From positions 1 to 64,000 of the forward strand of contig CASEAH010000070.1 of NCBI GenBank assembly GCA_949285935.1: a stretch of 64,000 nucleotides of DNA, in the 5' to 3' direction. Position 1 is the stretch's first letter. Each line of letters begins with the position of its first letter. The position numbers were made by a program, and so were the translations under genes. The notes under the pieces are model-generated. The model saw only the letters and a list, made by a program, of their open reading frames with translations. It was not told the DNA's origin and ran no database searches. Source of the stretch: an uncultured Oscillospiraceae bacterium (GTDB lineage Bacteria > Bacillota > Clostridia > Oscillospirales > Ruminococcaceae). Below are positions 63,545 through 64,000 of this stretch, piece after piece.

Positions 63545-63940
63545 AAAGCAACCTCCTTGTTTTAAAGGCCCCAGGCGGCGGCTATACCCTGCCAAAGACT
63601 TTTTGCCGGTCCATCCCCAAGGATCCGGAAAGCTGCCGCTTTCTTTTTGTGGGCAGCATTTTTCGCTTCCCATGGGACACTACCCGTCGGCCGGCTTTCC
63701 AGGAGCATTTCAAAAACATTTGCCGGCTTTCGTCTGCCGTCCGTTTCTTCTATCTCTCAGGAAATCCTTCCCACCGTCGCCCCAGCCTTTTCCAAGTGCT
63801 CCTATGGTAGCATATTTTCCGTTCTTTGGAAAGATTCATTTTCCTCTTCTTCCGGCCGCTCTCATTGATTTTTCTGCCGCCCCGCGTTATGATAAAGATA
63901 TCCAAAGATAAGTATATCCAAATAAAGGAGGAATCTCCCC
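63545..63940. other. intergenic region
   Basis: About 400 bases between divergent genes; no gene. It ends with the SDR promoter. Confidence 0.5.
63865..63893 (+). promoter_or_regulatory. promoter of SDR gene
   Basis: TTGATT (63865-63870), 17-base spacer, TATGAT (63888-63893). The near-start region has two copies of ATATCCAAA, possibly an operator. Confidence 0.8.
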
Positions 63941-64000
63941 ATGATGAAAGATAAAGTGGTTCTGGTCACCGGGGCTTCCGTAGGCATCGGGCGGGCAGCG
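63941..64000 (+). CDS. short-chain dehydrogenase/reductase (partial)
   Basis: First 20 codons, behind AAAGGAGG. 'VVLVTGASVGIGRAA' is the NAD(P)-binding TGxxxGIG motif of classical SDR enzymes. The rest is beyond the window. Confidence 0.85.
   Translation, partial: MMKDKVVLVTGASVGIGRAA

Noticed and set aside
1-64000. CRISPR arrays, rRNA genes or insertion sequences
   Set aside because: I saw no regularly spaced repeats, no rRNA-like sequence and no intact transposase.

Overview
The window looks like a chromosomal segment of an anaerobic, gut-type Clostridia member, most like Oscillospiraceae (Flavonifractor/Lawsonibacter-like). This rests on the moderately high GC, strong GGAGG-type ribosome binding sites with many GTG and TTG starts, Clostridia-type families (DUF1847, DUF6512, DUF4358, CD1871A, C_GCAxxG_C_C, DHHW), a YtaF-like sporulation-associated protein and a gene order of SRP RNA-dnaX-ybaB-recR. 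The genus is an inference; no rRNA is present.

Region 1 (1-12.1 kb, minus strand) is a tightly packed siphovirus-type head/tail block: terminase small-like, terminase large, portal, scaffold, P22-type coat, head-tail joining proteins, tail tube, tail chaperone, Gp15, a short tape measure, tail proteins and a truncated fibre. A perfect 14-bp palindrome matching the Gram-positive LexA (SOS) box sits just upstream of the first packaging gene and just downstream of a -10 hexamer, so the block is probably DNA-damage inducible. No integrase, repressor or replication gene lies on its right side.

Region 2 (12.1-33.7 kb) is housekeeping and accessory metabolism: a DUF401 membrane protein with a PatB/MalY-type C-S lyase, a MarR regulator overlapping a peroxiredoxin-like gene, a complete Opp-type peptide ABC transporter (BCDF-A) with a cyclophilin, DUF6512, allantoinase/dihydroorotase-like AllB, YtaF, a GIY-YIG protein, a P-type Ca2+ ATPase, a GNAT protein and DUF1847.

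Region 3 (33.7-42.3 kb) is information processing: a decayed integrase next to the 3' end of tmRNA (ssrA), then smpB, a GtrA-like gene, recR, ybaB, dnaX and SRP RNA. It is followed by a D-lactate-type dehydrogenase, HPr, PTS enzyme I and an HD protein.

Region 4 (42.8-55.4 kb) holds an MBOAT/DHHW/DUF4358 cell-surface acylation cluster, a HAD phosphatase, a flavodoxin-like protein, a MATE exporter, Mrp/NBP35 with a C_GCAxxG_C_C protein, a peroxiredoxin, a LysM/M14 cell-wall peptidase and a tRNA-Val.

Region 5 (55.6-64 kb) has NAD synthetase and then a compact operon with a strong promoter: two TlpA-like thioredoxins, a 49-residue CD1871A CxxC protein, a NapH-like 4Fe-4S membrane protein, a small membrane protein, an Rrf2 regulator and a free-standing FakA-C-terminal-like domain. 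This reads as a membrane thiol/electron relay under redox-sensing control. The window closes with a DUF885 lipoprotein and the start of an SDR oxidoreductase.
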